From: Rhizopus sp. PT2906
Taxonomy: Eukaryota > Mucoromycota > Mucoromycetes > Mucorales > Rhizopodaceae
DNA: 64,000 bases
Assembly (NCBI GenBank): GCA_025529335.1
Contig: JAMYHX010000126.1
Location: 1-64,000, forward strand
Direction: 5' to 3'
A program made the translations under genes and the position numbers. How positions within the stretch are numbered: the stretch's first letter is position 1; each line of letters starts with the position of its first letter. Under the pieces are notes generated by a model. The model searched no databases. It had not been told where the DNA came from and was given only the letters and a program-made list of their open reading frames with translations. This document shows positions 21,198-32,937 of this stretch, piece after piece.

Positions 21198-23816
21198 ATG
21201 TTGGAACCCAACGCACCATTACAAAGAAGTGCTTCACCCATCAGACGTAACCCTCGACCTTTAAGTTTAATCCCTGATCTTGATGTACCACCTTTAATAC
21301 CACGCTGGTAAAGATATACATTTGATATAAAAACAGCTGTAAATAAGACAGCATTAACTTAGGTTTCACGCTATTGATAACCCTCTTATCGACCCAATAT
21401 CTATCAGAAAGGCAAAGAGCTCTTCCAACTTGAATAAGTCAACTATACCCAAAAGTCCGTCAACACCCAAGGTTTCTACGAAATGGGTGCCTTTTTCGCA
21501 ACGTGACTCTGCTGCTTTGGAAAAAGCATATCAGGTAAATGCAATCATTATTTACAACATGACAAAGGATTAACTATTTGAATATAAAAAAGAATAACGA
21601 TGTTAGAGCAAAAGTTCCTGTCAATGAAGATCACCTATTTGAAGTGGATGTCTCACAACGCACTATCAGTCCAGTCTATTGGGAAGGCCCAACCTACGAA
21701 GTAAGAAGAGCAACATGGTTTATGCAAGCAGACGGTTGGGTTCCCTGTGAAGAAAATCTGGCAGAGCAAATTGAACTAGGCTATTAGTAGGATAGTCTCT
21801 TTTTTGAAGTATTACCTCACTAATCATTATATACATATATGCTAGCAAACACAAACCATACAACTCAAAGACTGCTTCGGGAACAGAGGATGAGTCAACA
21901 GAAGAAAAAAAACTAGATGAAATTGTAGACAAAAGATGGAACCTATTAGGTCCGTATCTTGGACAACATATTGTCTACACAGGAAAAAATCAAGCCTGGC
22001 TATTCTCGTAAGCAACTTGTACATAAAAAGATCACGTTAATACAAAAATGAACTTATACATCAAACAGGAACAGTACGAGTAGTAAATTTGCCAAGAGTA
22101 TCATCACACGGCTTACCAATAAGCAAAATTTGGGTGGCACACGTTTGATTCGAGGATATCCTGAAGTAGAAGAAATAACGAAAAAATCGAAAAGTACGGC
22201 TAAACAGGTGACTGAAGATAATAAAGAGTCGGATAATGAGGAAGAGCAGCAGGAATTACAGGAAGCCGAAGATTATGCAAATGAAGATAGTGAAGGGGAA
22301 GTGCGAAATATTGACCATTTGATGTTTGTCATTCATGGAGTAGGACAAAAGATGTCAGAAAGGACAGGGCAAACGTTTGTACATGATGTCAATATGATGA
22401 GAAAGACTCTAAAGCTGGCTTATCCTGCTGTAATTGCAACTACAGATACACCTCAACGACCTAATGGCATTCAGGTACTACCAATCATGTGGAGACAGGA
22501 TGTCAAGTTTGGAATGGCAGCAGATGATGAAGAGGGATGTGAAGTTGATTTGGGTACTGTGGGTGTGGAGGATGGCTGCCCTACACTGGATGAACTAACG
22601 CTTGAGGGAGTGCCAAATATACGAACGGTAGTCTCTGATGTGCTTATGGATGTGCCACTGTATATGACACCGAGATATAGAGAACAAATGACACAGATCA
22701 TTACTAGAGAAATTAATAGAGTCTATCGCTTATTCATTCAACGCAATCCTGAATTTCAAGACAAAGGAAAGGTCTCTATTTTCGGTCATTCCTTGGGTGT
22801 AAGTATCTTTTAATAGAAGATCATCTGTTTGCTAATATATACATATATTAGTCTCTACTAGCATTTGATATGCTGAGTTTACAGCCACCAACAGTACCCA
22901 CCGAAATTGCAGAGGAATCTCGACCTTCAACGAGCGAGAAAAGCAAATTACCACCGCTTTTGTTCCCAGTTGACAATTTCTTTGCAGCTGGTTCACCTTT
23001 AGGTGTCATTCTTTTATTAAGAGGATTCAAAATTGCGTCGAGAAAATCACTGGACCCAGCAAACATGCATCAGGCCTTGTCTGATATAAAAGCGCCTTCA
23101 GCTACATCCATTAACTTTTGTTATCCGGCTGTAGAAAATCTATACAACATATTCCACAAGGTATAATAGCATATTATTGCTCTTGAAAAAAATATTCATT
23201 GTTGCGTTAGTCTGATCCTGTAGCCTATCGTTTGGAACCACTGATTGCTCGTCATTATACAGCCAAATTAAAACCAGAGCCTATACCGTACATGAAAGGA
23301 GGACTGAAGAGCGTGATTGAAGCTAGTTTTAATATGGGCAGTGGAATAGCTAACCGTGCAGGAGCAATGTATGAGTCGATCAAGATCGGCCTGACTACCA
23401 ACTTATTTATGCGTGGTCTGGGATTAACGAGGCAACAAATATATGAAGATACACATCCTAAACCAGACGTTATTCAGAAAGAGGAAGAGAGTACAGACGA
23501 AGTTTATAAATTCAATGTAAATAGAACACGGTCCAATAGTGACCCAGCTCATGCATTTAGGTCATCATCCAGCAATTTCCAAAAATCAAGCAATATGAAA
23601 GGAAGCCCACGTAAATCACCACCAGTACCTTTACCAACAGTGAATTATTCAGCTGGAGCAAAGAAATTGAAAATGCTAAACGTAACCGGTAGAGTAGATT
23701 ATTGTTTACAAGAAGGTTTATTAGAGAATCCATATTTAAGCGCATTCAGTGCACATATGCAGTACTGGCAAGACTTGGATGTTGCGGCTTTCCTTATAAA
23801 GCAAATCTACAAATAA
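21198..23816 (+). CDS. DDHD-domain phospholipase (PA-PLA1 family)
   Basis: Intracellular phospholipase A1 family related to DDHD1/DDHD2/SEC23IP, acting on phosphatidic acid and related lipids at Golgi/ER or mitochondrial membranes. Exons 21198-21307, 21363-21534, 21593-21786, 21846-22007, 22069-22798, 22852-23160, 23211-23816, 760 residues. N-terminal WWE-like part: WEGPTYEVRRATWFMQ with GWVPCEENLAEQIELGY. The lipase nucleophile motif GHSLG is at 452-456, split from SLLAFD by an intron. The C-terminal DDHD region includes FFAAGSPLG, the segment GRVDYCLQEG and YLSAFSAHMQYW. An acidic insert (about 240-270) and a Ser/Pro-rich insert near residue 660 look disordered. All splice phases agree. Confidence 0.92.
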
Positions 23817-23845
23817 AGATCTCTCTCTTTCCTTCTATGTGTACT

Positions 23846-26343
23846 TTAATCTTGCTCTTCATTATATGACGTGCTTAGAGCATCGTAAAATGTATCTTCA
23901 TCATTATTACTTTCCTCGGGTGACAAAAATAGTGTGGTATCGATAGTCTCCAAGGGCTTCATTTTGTTTGTAGTAATGATCGTATCAGGATCAATGACTG
24001 TGATAGCAGTAGTTGTTTGACCGTTTTGTGTAATGGCCTTGGCTGTATCTTCCATAGATCGTTCATGATATTTCTCAAATAGAACAGCAGGAGGTGTACA
24101 TGTCCCTAAAGCACGGCGCATTTGTTTTGTGAGCATGTTCAAGCCGATTTGATAAGAAGCGTTCATCCAGCCAAATCCTTCTCGTGGCACATACTTGAAA
24201 TCTACACCAACATTGCCATATTCTACTTGAACCTTGTGTGTTAAGCTTACGACATCGTACTTTTCGGGCACAACTCCGTTAAAGTCAACAAAAGATTTTG
24301 TAATTCTACATAACGATGAGTTTAAGGTGATTAAAAAATATCTATATTCCTTACATGTATAGCCAGCGATAAGCTAATCTAAGAGCAATAGGCTGCATAT
24401 CATAATTTTCAAAAGCACGCCATGCAAGGATTTGGTGTGGAGCCCAACCAAAGGGGAAATCCCACTGTCGATTTGGTCTATCTAAGCTGATTTCGCCTCT
24501 AGACTCTGCCGTACCTGACACAAGTCCGCCTGTAACCTCAAATTTAGGTAATGCCATACGCACCATCTTTTCCGCTTGTTCTTGACTTGCGCATTTTGCC
24601 CACATAGCCCAAAAAGTGGTAACACTTTCATAGTTACTCTGCTCTTCTTTGACTGTATCATAATCGAAATACATGCCAGCCTCTTCGTTCCATAGGTACT
24701 TATTGATTCGTGTCTTTCTTTGTTCAGCCCGCTGTCTCCATACCTGAGGGTCTTGTGGAGAGCCCTGATAGTCAACAAGATAGCCATCGAGATCTTGTTC
24801 AATCATATCGGCTATATCAGTTTCGTACTTGTAAAGTAGAGCATTTAAATCAATCGTGGCAAGGTTTGCACATCTACCCTCATAACGGTAAGTTGTATCA
24901 TGTCCGCTTTCACGGACAGCACGATCATGTAAGAAGTATTCATCTAACTCAGGTTCCCGTATGACGCCCTCGTTATACTGTCTCATGTACTCGACTATGC
25001 TTAATCCAGCTTTTTTGGCATAAGGCAAAATGACATGGTCGAAATGAGATGCCTCGGTCTCAGGAGGGATGCCTTTACCATCTGGTCTAAAACGAGATAA
25101 CTGAGTTTTGGGGTCCAAGCGTGGCTCAGCCATCCATACTGTATCGTATTCCTTGATGGCTGCTTGAAGCACAGAGCGCAACCATTTCTTGTTTTCCTCA
25201 GTCTTTGGTAGCTTCATGTAGACTTGTTTTGCCATATCTGTCAAAAAGGGAGGCTGTGAACGAGATAGATAGTATGATCGGTTGGCGTTGAGAATTTTTC
25301 CATAATGCTTGATTTCATAAGTAAAGTTATCAACCATGCCTTGTGCTAGATCAATACGCTCGTCAACCAAGAGACCGAGTGCCTCAAAGTATGAATCCCA
25401 TCCATACATTTCATTGAAACGGCCACCGGGTACCACAAACGGGACTCCTCGGAAAACAGTATTTCCTTCTTCGTCTGTTGATGTTTTGAGTGCCAGTGCA
25501 AGAATTCCAGGTCTATCGTTAATGCTTTGAACATATTCTGGAGTAATGTCTTTTGGTAATCTTTCAACTTCAAGGCCTAGATGAGGCTTGGTCTGTGCCA
25601 CATGCTGATAATAATCAAATACTTGGTCCTCATCATAGGGAACATAAATTCGAGGATTGTGATTAGCCGATCTGTTCTTTGGGTCCATACATATTTTTTC
25701 TAGACCCTCGGCATCCATATGACGCGTTAGACCATCCCAAAAGTTGTAACGAATCATACGTGATAGTCTGTCTACTGGATTTTCGCTTAGTCTTGCTTCA
25801 TCCAATACAATATATTTACGACCACAATCCTCTGCTAGGGCTAATTCTTGCAATAGATTAGATAGCATATAGGTGCCTCTAATCTCAATTTTACGATATC
25901 CACCAGAATCTGCGCTACCTACAGCAAGCGACTTTGGACCTAAGTCATTTACAGTAATTTGAAAATCGCCATCTGTATCTTCTTGCTCAACTAAGATACG
26001 CTGTGTCTCTTTAACATCCAATAAAAATTTTCGAGCTTTATTTTTAGCATCTGACACGAGGTTAATATCTGATGATTTTATATCCTTTTTTTTTATATTA
26101 TTACCATGCGAAGCTCTTCTCTTTCTTTGTGCATTAGTTTCACTAAATTTTGACACTGACTGATGACCCTATTTTTTATACATATTGTGACACTTTGTTT
26201 AAACAAGATAAAAATTTTTTTATTACCGAAAATGTACGAAGCCTGTTGATAGCATTGCCAGCGTTATTTCCTGTGGTATAATACGTCTTTGCAGGTGCAT
26301 GAATATCTATCAAATCCAAGTTTACGCTATCCAACTGTTGCAT
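23846..26343 (-). CDS. NTH1: Neutral trehalase
   Basis: Cytosolic alpha,alpha-trehalase (GH37) that splits trehalose to glucose during spore germination and stress recovery. Exons 26343-26227, 26168-24355, 24305-23846, 796 residues, phases agree. Both family signatures are present: PGGRFNEMYGWDSY and QWDFPFGWAP. Regulatory features known from yeast Nth1 are visible: an RKRRAS PKA/14-3-3-type site at about 54-59 and a calcium-binding-like loop DTDGDFQITVND at 103-114. No signal peptide, so it is the neutral rather than the acid form. The stop is 29 bp from the stop of the convergent DDHD gene, so the 3' UTRs probably overlap. Confidence 0.96.
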
Positions 26344-27701
26344 GGTATAATAGAAAGATAATATAAGGAAGAAAGAAAAAGGAAAAGGAGAGAAAAGAAG
26401 AGTAGATGAAATGGAGAATGGAAATAGAGAATGGGATATTTATTTATTTTCGCTTAATGTGTAACCTGTATACTGATTGGTTCATGAAGATGTCGATTAT
26501 CCATATAAAGAACAATAAAAAAAAAGAGCACTTTAAGGAGAACTGTCAAAACTACACAAAGAAAGAAAGAAAAAAAAAACTTAGGAGATCAATGATTTAC
26601 TACAACAGTAGTCATGGCAACAGTCATTGTCATCATCCCAGTTGCAATAATAACCGTGTAATGGTAACAAGAGTACTGGTAGTAACGATCACTACAGCTT
26701 TATATCTCGTATGTATATATAAAAAATTTATTTATATCATTTGACGTGCATAAATTCTTTCATAAAAGGCAATAACATGTGCCACAAGTTTCGGCTTTCC
26801 CCTTTTTTTCATCTTGCAGAATGACAAGTTGGATAAAAATAGCCATACAGTTTGTCCCCAATAAATTGAACTTCTTTCTATAAATCATATCCCATCTTAT
26901 TTGTGGGAACCATATTCCCAATCCTAATTTATGAGGGCCATCTTTATAATCGTGATACGCCCCATGTTTTGTAATAACACGTCCTTTTTTGCTTTTCTTT
27001 ATGCTTCATGGTATCCATGAACCATGTGTTGAAGACAGACATTCAACGGATTTTGTACTAAAGAAGATTCGAATTACGAACAATCTAAAGATGGAACAAG
27101 GGATTCTAAGAACAATAGCGTACGCAACTTTCCTTTGCTAGAGATTGTGATGCCACAGGTGACAAAGACACGTCTAAAAAATCTTGGTAAACAGCGGTTC
27201 TTTTGGTGAAGAACATAAAACATTTTTGATTATTTATTAGTAACCGTCCCACGGGCTGTACTAATCAAACTGTTAACAAACCCAAAGGGTAAATTTGAAT
27301 AACTAACGATTAACAAGAACTCGGTGCATCAATTGATGACAACAGAATGCAGTTATTCACTCGAACGATACCACTTTCTGCGCTGGTACACGAAATAGCT
27401 CATCAATAATCAAAACATACAAATGTTGTCAAAACTTTGTTGAATGCTTCATGTGACTCATATGCCAATTGGCGATAGAGAATGGGGTCGTTGTTGTAGT
27501 CATACTTTGTAATAAACTATACATAAAGCAGTAGTTGTCAATTATTCCTCAACAGCAGTCACTTCGCTAGGCTTTACAGTTTCTTTAGAATATGCACGTA
27601 CTGAGTATGACAAGAGGGCAAGCTAAGAGCACTATGCTCAATGTTAAAGCATTTGTGAAAGATATTCAAGAAGACATATGTTTATTCAAATATGTATTTG
27701 T
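26344..27701. other. Intergenic, trehalase promoter and unassigned sequence
   Basis: 1.36 kb with no supported gene. The frame at 26406-26744 is low-complexity Lys/Asn/His coding and overlaps the trehalase promoter. A CCCCT (stress-response-element-like) lies near 26799, but a single 5-mer is weak evidence. No tRNA or snoRNA was recognised. Confidence 0.5.
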
Positions 27702-28854
27702 TTATGTATTTAAACGAGCACGACAGTAGTCACCTATACAAAGAGTTAGTGATCAAAAGTATGTATTAACAAGGTTTGATATTACCGAGTGCAACCATGA
27801 CTAATGTTTGCCAGATACCGAGTCCGATACGGGGAACAACGCCTCTGTAAAATCCACTCAATCCATTCTTTTCGTAAATGTACTTTGAAATATTGACAAG
27901 GTTTGGTTTTTCGGGGCGTCCTTCGCCTTTCAATTGACTTTGCATCTCTACTCGAATAACTTCTAGAGGTTGATTCCAGCAAGACAGTGCACCTGCTACT
28001 ACAGATGCCAGTGCTTTGTCAGTTCCTTCTGCTACACCCTTTTCGCCATGTCTTAGTTTAACGATGGCTTCTTCAGCAAAACGCGCAATACCAAATCTGG
28101 ATGCCCAGTTGGTACATTGTCTAAGGGCTACCGCATTCACACCCTTATTCATTCCTCTGATACCTTCCTTCTTAAATATTTTACCAGCAATTGCAAAAGT
28201 AGACTCTGTGCCAGCTGCAATCCATGGTCATGTGAGAAAAAAGGAAGCATGTTTGCTTTTATTTGAAACCTACCAGATTTTTGTCTTGTCACTTCGACTG
28301 TCTTCATAAAGGTACAAAAGCCCATGGTGCTGTATGCTTGAGCAATACCTCCGCCCATGCCACCGATAATACCGGCCTATCGAAAGCAATCGTGAAACCG
28401 TGTTCCTATATATTCCACCCACACACATTGCGCCTGGATTAAAAATGAAGCTTACCAGAAATGGAGAAGCACCAGCTACAAGAGATCGATATTCCAATTC
28501 AGATGCAGTAAACAAGAGAACAGCACCTTTTGTACTGGCCTCGATCCAAGCCCAAGGTATGAGCCCTTGGTAAAAACCGAGGATACCACCACGACTATAG
28601 ATAGCTTGCAAGCCTTTTAACATGGGCTGTCCACGATTGGCTGCCATTTGTGTCTTCATTACTTCAAAAGGCTGCCCCAAAGTAGAAGTTTCAAACATAT
28701 TCAGAGCTTTATTGAACAGATTATTTTTAGAGAAAGTGTATAATATACACTAGTTACCTGCACCCAGCAAAAGGTTCTTGTAAGAGAGAGGCTTCTTCTC
28801 AGGAATTTTGGTGACTGAAACCACAGGCGTAGGCTGAAGGGCGATGGCAGACAT
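27702..28854 (-). CDS. YHM2: Mitochondrial citrate/oxoglutarate carrier Yhm2
   Basis: Inner-membrane carrier of the SLC25 family that exchanges citrate for 2-oxoglutarate and supplies cytosolic NADPH; in yeast it was also found bound to mitochondrial nucleoids. Exons 28854-28758, 28706-28456, 28376-28274, 28214-27786, 27733-27702, 303 residues. Yhm2-specific stretches: EKKPLSYKNLLLGA, TLGQPFEVMKTQMAANR, GGILGFYQGLIPWAWIEASTKGAV, MGFCTFMKTVEVTR, GMNKGVNAVALRQ and GFYRGVVPRIGLGIWQT. The last exon is only 32 nt and encodes the end GDYCRARLNT; without this splice the protein would end NIKPC. The carrier triplet is modified (one motif reads LGQPFEVMK), as in the yeast protein. Confidence 0.95.
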
Positions 28855-29716
28855 TTTTTTTATATAAAAACGAAAGAAATACGTGTATTTGTTTTCGTGT
28901 GGGAGCCGATCGTATGATAAAGCCTAATGAATAGAGTGATACAAAGTGGGGGCCCGCAGATAAATAAGAAATATCACATGGAAACGATAACGAATTCAAG
29001 CACAGTGTCTGTTTCGGCTTCATTTGAGTTTCCAAAGAAATTAAAGACACACTCTTTTGAAAAAAAAAAAAAGATTCTTCCGATTTATAACCGTAGTCTA
29101 TTATCTGAACAATGTTTCTTCTTGGTGGATTCTAAAACAAGATATACACTTGTTTGTATAACTTGTAAGACATTTATATCTCTTATTATTAATACAAGAA
29201 ATCAGACATAGTAAAGACTGTTTGCCAATATCGCTCATTACGGCACAGCAAAATGTTATGCATCAGTTCAGCATGCGCCTTTTACAAAGCTCATTTACTT
29301 AAGCATTCCCCCTACGCCTCGTTGGCTATTTTTAACCATCATCTTTTTGTTTCCTTACTAGATTGTCTCTAGCACAACTTTGGTTCATATCAGCTTCTGA
29401 CGAAAAAGAGAATAGAGGAACATTTTGAAAGTATAAATCATGTGTGAAATAGTAAATACAAACGCATAACATAATAAAAGCAACCTTTCATCAGCTCCAG
29501 CATAATACATAATCTTTGAGTTGGCTAAAGTAAGGCTCATCCATTAGAAGAAATATCCGCTCAAGTCTTGATTAACATTGTTTATATGTAAAAGGTATTC
29601 AGACAGTTGATTATATTTTATTATTATTACTACTTTTTGCTGCCATGATGGCCTTTCTATTATTGTTGGTATTATTGGTATTTACATAATGCTGGTCTGC
29701 ATTTTTTTTGTCCTTG
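28855..29716. other. Intergenic, Yhm2 promoter and thiouridylase 3' flank
   Basis: 862 bp, no gene supported. The 94-residue frame at 28927-29211 and the 83-residue minus frame have no domain. The right end is AT-rich with TTATTATTAT runs and probably holds the 3' UTR of the thiouridylase. Confidence 0.5.
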
Positions 29717-30826
29717 TTAATACACTTGGTCAATCACTCCTCCTCCAAGACACCAATCCTTATCCCAGATAACGACCTGCTGTCCTGCAGCGATGGCACG
29801 AATAGGTTCCTTAAATTGCACATGGTACTGGCCGTCCTGGAAGAACAAAGTGGCCTTTTGGGGAAGCTGTCTGTATCTTATCTGCGCATCAATTTCCATT
29901 TGACCATTATCTTGAAAAGAAGTTGGTGGCTGATGATGAATCCATACCCACTGGCGAGCACTACAACTCCTGTGAAATAGGGCTGGGTGGTCGGTGCCTG
30001 GGACGACCACCAGTTTGTTTTCACTCATTATTTTCTTTGCCACAAACCACTTGTGAGAGCCATGACAGATACGAGATGCCTGTCCTATCGTATAAGCATA
30101 TAACCCTTGGTGCTCACCAATCACTCGATCGTTTAAATCAACTACGGGTCCGGGGGGCTGTTCGATGTACTGTTCCAGGAACTGTGCAAACCGTTTGCGT
30201 TGACCGACGAAACAAATACCCATGCTTTCCTTCTTTTTGGCAATAAAGTCAAGTCCAAGTGAGGAAGCCAGCTGTTTGACGTGTTGTTTTGACTTGATGT
30301 TACCTAGTGGAAATAATGTACGACGTAGAGCTTCTTCCTGCACTGTTGACAGGTAATACGACTGGTCTTTGTTACGTTCTAATCCTCGTAATAATTTACC
30401 GTCTCGGGTGGATCGACAGTAGTGACCTGTTGCAAACCATACATCCTTTGGTATCTTGTCTAATAAGGCCCCAAACTTGATGAGACTGTTACAGGCAATG
30501 TCAGGATTGGGTGTCAGTCCGTGCGCATAGTCATCTAATGTCTTCTCGAAGACGTCATTCCAATACTCTTTTACAAAATCGACATGCTGACAGTCTATTT
30601 TTAATATCTCGCATACTCTTTGTACGTCTTCCCAGTCTTCTCTACTTGTACAGACACCTCTTTCATCTGAGGTATCCCAATTACGCATATAGATCCCTTG
30701 AACATCGTAGCCTTGTTGTTTAAGTAATGCTGCAGCTACGCTTGAGTCTACCCCACCGGACATGGCCAAGACCACTCGGTTATTGTTCAAGGTTGAGTAA
30801 CTCTTTTGTAATAAACGAGTCAACAT
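29717..30826 (-). CDS. MTU1: Mitochondrial tRNA-specific 2-thiouridylase (MnmA/MTU1/Slm3)
   Basis: Thiolates the wobble uridine of mitochondrial tRNA-Lys, -Glu and -Gln. Single exon, 369 residues; start taken at 30826 because the longer frame begins with TTG. A short basic N-terminus (MLTRLLQKSYS) suits mitochondrial import. The ATP-pyrophosphatase P-loop is LAMSGGVDSS; further MnmA landmarks are YMRNWD, TPNPDIACN with the first catalytic Cys, ATGHYCR, KDQSYYLS, GICFVGQRKRF with the second catalytic Cys, and GLYAYTIGQ. It faces the Hal4-like kinase across a 290-bp divergent promoter. Confidence 0.95.
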   Translation of the reverse strand: MLTRLLQKSYSTLNNNRVVLAMSGGVDSSVAAALLKQQGYDVQGIYMRNWDTSDERGVCTSREDWEDVQRVCEILKIDCQHVDFVKEYWNDVFEKTLDDYAHGLTPNPDIACNSLIKFGALLDKIPKDVWFATGHYCRSTRDGKLLRGLERNKDQSYYLSTVQEEALRRTLFPLGNIKSKQHVKQLASSLGLDFIAKKKESMGICFVGQRKRFAQFLEQYIEQPPGPVVDLNDRVIGEHQGLYAYTIGQASRICHGSHKWFVAKKIMSENKLVVVPGTDHPALFHRSCSARQWVWIHHQPPTSFQDNGQMEIDAQIRYRQLPQKATLFFQDGQYHVQFKEPIRAIAAGQQVVIWDKDWCLGGGVIDQVY

Positions 30827-31116
30827 GAATAAACAAAGAAGCAAAAAAAAAAAAAAAAGTAGAGGAATCCCAAATAAAGCAATAACCGAGACTAATTATA
30901 ATTCAAACATTAAAAAGGAGCTTCTGGAAAGACAGTTTGAGAAGAGGGGAAAAGAAAGTTTTAATATGTCCATCTTTATCCTCTCATTTGTGTAAGAGAA
31001 ACATTTTTTATTTACATGCAACATCACCAGACAAGTAAAATGTCTATGAGACTATAAAAACCCTCATGATTTTTTTTATTTTTTTTTCATATTTCTCTTG
31101 CTTTCTTTTATATATA

Positions 31117-31615
31117 ATGTTGCCTTTCACTCCCGAGAGATCACTTCCTCCTAGTCCATCTCTATCACCAGCGATCGTAACACCTGCAAATGCAACAACA
31201 CATCACTTACATTCTAATGATAATAATCCAATGGCAGTTGATATTATCGAATTAACAAAATTATTAAATCAGGTCAAGAAGAACCGTCGTGAATCTTTTC
31301 CTTTTTTACCTTCTCCGCCTTCAAGTAGATCATCATCCACTTCTTTACGACAAGAGAATGACGACAATAGTAAACAATTACCCTCACAGTTTATATTCAA
31401 GAAGCCATATTATAATCAATATTACCATCAAACCCATTTTCATCACTCAATATGTAACACTAAAGATCTGGCATGGATAGATATCATTAAAATGTTTATT
31501 GCTGAAGAGGAACAATACAAGGACAACCTGTTTGCGAATCAATTTAAACAAAATATTCAAGGCAGATATGGCAAATGGGGTAAGTCTTATTATTGACGTG
31601 CTTTTTTTCTATATG

Positions 31616-31652
<37 letters not shown>

Positions 31653-32724
31653 TGTATATCTTGAGGCATTTTTGCGTTTAAGGAGTTTCTATTGTTGCAT
31701 TTGAACTATGAGCTATTTATACTAAATATCTCTCATTCATAGATCGGTTTATCGGGAAAGGAGCTGGTGGCACTGTAAGACTGATCCAAAGAAATAAGAC
31801 GTTTTATGCAGTAAAGCAATTTCGTAAGAAATATGCACATGAAACTGAGAAAGAGTACATCAAGAAGTTAACAGCAGAGTTTTGTATTGGGTCGACCTTA
31901 CATCATCCAAATATCATCCAGACTTTGGATATGATTCAACAAAATGATCAATTCTATGAAATAATGGAGTATGCCCCCAATGATTTGTTCAATATCGTTA
32001 TGAGCGGAATGATGTCTACTTTGGAAATTGCCTGTTGCTGGAAACAGTTGCTAAATGGCCTTTTCTATTTACACTCGATGGGAATAGCTCATAGGGATAT
32101 TAAGCTCGATAACCTCGTATTGGATCATATGGGAATACTCAAAATCATTGACTTTGGATGCTCTACTGTATTTAAATACCCTTTTGAGAAAACGATGACT
32201 TTGACTAAAGGTAAATACGAATGTTTGACTATTGTCTCTCTAACTTATATATATGTCTAGGTGTATTTGGTTCCGACCCTTACATTGCTCCTGAACAATA
32301 TACACACACCGCTTACGACCCCAGACTGTCTGATATTTGGTCATGTGGCATCATTTTTGTTTGCATGACAATACGTCGCTTCCCTTGGCGCCTGCCTCGT
32401 CTATCAGATCCTGCGTTCAAATCATTCGCAACCAACCATAACCAACAGAAATTTAGACTTCTCAATTTGTTACCAAAAGAATCTCGTTCGGTTATGACAA
32501 GTATATTGGAAGTAGATCCATCCCGTCGATATTCATTAGACACCATCCTGAATGACAAATGGGTGAAGCAAATCGATATCTGTACTACTGACCAGCCTGG
32601 TGCTTGCCATGTTCATCATGTTTCCGTTGTCAACCATGTTTATCAGCGAGGTAACCTTGTCGCGATTACTCCTGAACCTCCTGGATTACTCGCAGAGAAG
32701 CAAAAACGCTCTTCAAAAAAATAG
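31117..32724 (+). CDS. Hal4/Sat4-type serine/threonine kinase
   Basis: Kinase of the fungal Npr/Hal family, which in yeast stabilises potassium transporters and nutrient permeases at the plasma membrane. Exons 31117-31579, 31743-32210, 32261-32724, 464 residues. The N-terminal 150 residues are Ser/Pro/His-rich and probably disordered. Kinase motifs: IGKGAGGTVRLI (G-loop), YAVKQFRKK (ATP lysine), HRDIKLDN (catalytic loop), DFGCS, and APEQ with SDIWSCGIIF. The gapped DFGCS and ITxxPPG-like C-terminus fit the Hal4/Hal5 group. The first intron (163 bp) contains a TA/TG microsatellite and is longer than the other introns here. Confidence 0.88.
31615..31651. repeat. TA/TG microsatellite in kinase intron 1
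   Basis: About 37 bp of (TA)n followed by (TG)n inside the 163-bp first intron of the Hal4-like gene. Confidence 0.8.
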
Positions 32725-32937
32725 TTCCCTTGTATTATATTTTCTCTTTTTAAAATAAAATAATAAGTACCATTTATATTTTTGTACATAAAAGAGAAAA
32801 GGCTCATTTTGGTTATTTGGTTATTTTTTCAACGCATCGTCGTCTTGAGCATCTTTCCCCCCCTAAAGTAACCAAAAATCCATCGACTTTCCCCCTTTTT
32901 TCTCTCTTCTTTTCTCTTTTTATATATACTTGGCATT

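Noticed and set aside
26406..26744. 112-residue frame beside the trehalase promoter
   Set aside because: Low-complexity Lys/Asn/His content and position in the trehalase upstream region; no domain.
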